A stretch of 32,522 nt of DNA. It comes from an uncultured Blautia sp. GTDB taxonomy: Bacteria > Bacillota > Clostridia > Lachnospirales > Lachnospiraceae. Positions 32,501 to 32,522 of this stretch are shown here, one piece after another (the first letter of the stretch is position 1; the number at the start of each line of letters is the position of its first letter). Both the position numbers and the translations under genes were made by a program. Location: assembly GCA_934394545.1 (NCBI GenBank), contig CAKRRG010000031.1:1-32522 (forward strand), given 5' to 3'. The notes under the pieces are model-generated. The model worked only from the letters and a program-made list of their open reading frames with translations. It made no database searches and was not told the DNA's origin.

Positions 32501-32522
32501 CAATAAATGCTGCTACCGTTTC
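26586..32522 (-). CDS. giant GLUG/beta-helix surface protein, C-terminal 1978 residues (N-terminus outside the window)
   Basis: The frame is open from the stop at 26586 to the right edge, so the gene is larger than the 1978 residues seen; the GTG at 32409-32411 is internal, not a start. The first roughly 900 visible residues carry many GLUG-like turns every 30-60 residues (FFGGVIGYIVGG, YSGGFYGVIGKS, SAGGFVGTYRN, YGLGGIVGSYTN, GGGIIGNNQNQ, RIGGVIGSSVKD) alternating with NVTVQSLRI-type strands, as in a long beta-helix. The remainder is beta-rich, probably Ig-like or similar modules, ending LIYTNAKFYNGIISTRDFDQ. There is no sortase motif or C-terminal membrane helix, so retention at the surface must come from the unseen N-terminus or from a partner. 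Function is unknown; adhesion is a reasonable guess. Confidence 0.82.
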   Translation of the reverse strand, partial: ETVAAFIASGNSTGWKVNLPKNVINNKASLSAHDSTSVDGHYEYTSGETWKAAKDTTGLQKEDVRAYMRNAYYQIQNDIDLSNSFYGLGGSNPDSNTFSGVIVGKKAEDGSCPKIYITAQGTTKTFGGLIAFSQGSVVKDLVLEFGGRTANDSENETAGQTTGVSESCSPMKITIEAQTASQERDKQSFFGGVIGYIVGGDNIIDNVELNGLTADKIKVSQGEGNENLVDIGGYVGLIGGNLESGGGVIFRNITGSGLSEYSTADNFYYRNPFVGRVLDGYACSEGKKLENTDKNYSIPQLTENDKVTVTSSEINIASEQQLWVLSAIVNSGAGGGSGNEGTITYNNDAYLYGRSRTGNYADVGKSVLDSGDKTDNKYWGGVNDKLTTGQVSYLVSQYASSKNAAKISATPGKTVPAYKVIFYADCDMRKYGNGFRGIGTTYQDNNTKTNNIPDILKRCIKTKGTVGDNGTQNRTITLARNVKEYASEGNGGWWAQGIGLFPVINISDTTTVKYLTISGTACISYQDDRTEKSHVYIGEASAGGFAGMTANGSNSNNQIVTFQNVKAENLTVTGSKYSGGFYGVIGKSSRTSATGLTEVSSVVGPYTFSNCAYDKIKVEGGYSAGGFVGTYRNDSKAMTVSGTTALSGSDIGWVNDACLEMYTVNKSQPNEVTAKDNAKMKGYSGGGGIVGYYYGGNMTVNNVTVQSLRIYGPRFAFNCNYGLGGIVGSYTNTSILNVDNVKIEDTVVEVDLSMSYSSPYKNLLNYYLTPTCGLVAGYSSSKTTANNITVNRCAVLNAGCGGGIIGNNQNQPSELKNTTISNLDIYSQGAASYSGSPRIGGVIGSSVKDITVTNLTMTNVNVISDGVTGLVLGQAYNNSQLTVKNFINKNCNVAVTQLNGNYLLSSDNDPNTNINASAKDGKVVGAAGMLLGANKEGSAILMSDEKILGYNISAENLTLGVYCSEKANLKYTYEYNNESTGNKIYSGKFTSNGKEISDFKTVIGLNDEKTKQNISYSSVSMTDSKQYRNGYLGVIVGAKADPTDSTKLSPIQIVGLSLKGGNYPYELNGNGDATFVTKSILNNNIQYAGNTNKDNYVIFADYLNSSFSTDNEIKTIPSVVTNPVSNLTVYPSDEAGNALTSDGVSDSAKEKIVSDLTDSATQTPYQKRYNRVKYNKNNTLANVAKKFDPQNGDYKSRMSTYFTASESKNEDYVGVDDFGVLVIDTSKSSEITQMIHEYISVLTNCDQTGISSATADKAQYTSMTASTYQWNGNKFIETDASLIVDKDGSVSVKAGAHDNQKDQFTVLDVYYTNPSDPSNTKEGYHLYIPVVVKKILQTEFSIKMLNGSSAYDSAYTTNAAILANYKGDFTAQLTYSYIWTADEWNANIAAGTNFLWSYDKQVKLGDAKGSLENESTRYTLIDMNRREAGSTFFTGNGTALESTENKSDAVLKFNNLEDSSKNKYSSVYLSDMLPLKVDDKASNGTMKKVSSRENATIRIWNGKEYDYYAPKSSDDPADTKYYTLVIDGKTGTDEVKVSEVYYLTVNCQEGSGVITQNATLGLDKMTSSDPSALPSRKRGETQNTYTLGDFYKVSDVSITPEGKDKTTIVKSGTNDAIDLLLKAKVEVPDEYKSQFETYAKNDPVYFRFAVRMHNTSQDDTGTDQILTQDIRVSSVKLGENTLGEQDYTYEVSNGVLYFTVKNKKGVDFSNVNIEAQLRLNYAGEMDAQFPMRKGNDSTSGISFSVNAAIAYSENSLDGSLMNGSNENSQKFYRETINSVRINYYAYDTVSKDGNVSQLGINGKEVADKGGVTITTQGIYNATDVAGLNTTDAENESYPYYLIGSLQLQKKDNREDNSGKYTDVNMSDYITSITSESVNKGSSENSDQKYKFEIPLTSAQVQNLATEPLKIDFSYFVKSDKALEELGAQAQYANYKVILTAHLANKSKTALVEDVSDYLIYTNAKFYNGIISTRDFDQK

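Noticed and set aside
1..32522. CRISPR array, tRNA/rRNA genes, insertion sequences, prophage genes
   Set aside because: No regularly spaced repeats with unique spacers, no cloverleaf or rRNA segments, and no transposase, integrase or phage structural genes were found on either strand.

Overview
The window reads as chromosomal DNA from a spore-forming Clostridia species, most likely Lachnospiraceae. The grounds are an alpha/beta-type spore protein at the left edge, moderate-to-low GC, strong AGGAGG ribosome sites with frequent GTG/TTG starts, and a gene set typical of gut Firmicutes (galK with an AraC regulator, EutP/EutS shell genes, proBA with a DUF896 gene, phoH-ybeY, SipW with TasA-like proteins). 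I cannot assign a genus. Nearly all genes lie on the minus strand; only the AraC regulator and the MATE transporter are on plus.

Layout from left to right. (1) 1-4058: the start of a SASP gene, dinB with its own promoter and a probable terminator, then galK divergent from an AraC-family regulator. (2) 4076-5544: a small three-gene bacterial microcompartment cluster (two EutS/PduU-type shell proteins and an EutP-type GTPase) with no enzymes. Its sigma-A promoter is bracketed by a perfect 16-bp inverted repeat. (3) 5630-8139: a MATE transporter, and convergent to it an M14 carboxypeptidase-fold protein in which the zinc and catalytic residues appear to be lost. (4) 8223-10640: a secreted beta-helix surface protein with its own promoter and terminator. 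(5) 10643-13553: a proB-DUF896-5-formyl-THF cyclo-ligase-proA operon. (6) 13663-25157: a long minus-strand gene run that starts at a near-consensus promoter (TTGAAA-N17-TATAAT) and has no clear terminator until 13663. (7) 25190-32522: a terminator, a secreted Ser/Glu-rich protein, and the C-terminal 1978 residues of a giant GLUG/beta-helix surface protein that runs off the right edge.

The most interesting part is region 6. It holds four paralogous SipW-dependent, TasA-like secreted proteins that share an EG(C/T)DxxC motif near the C-terminus. They are followed by two SipW-type signal peptidases that bracket a membrane-anchored McrB-like AAA+ ATPase and a DUF2357-like protein ending in a very long coiled coil. 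The usual McrC nuclease is absent. I read this as a candidate surface-fibre or secretion system that has recruited an McrB/DUF2357 pair to the membrane. It runs straight into the housekeeping genes phoH, ybeY and a DUF3048 gene with almost no spacing. The giant surface protein and its small neighbour next door are plausible partners, but they are in a separate transcription unit.

Two near-identical intergenic hairpins (GGGTCAAAA...TTTTGACCC) sit 3 nt downstream of two stop codons in this run and look like a dispersed repeat. No tRNA, rRNA, CRISPR array, insertion sequence or prophage was seen. The only gene-free stretch just over 300 bases is 5449-5751, which holds the two divergent promoters and the inverted repeat.
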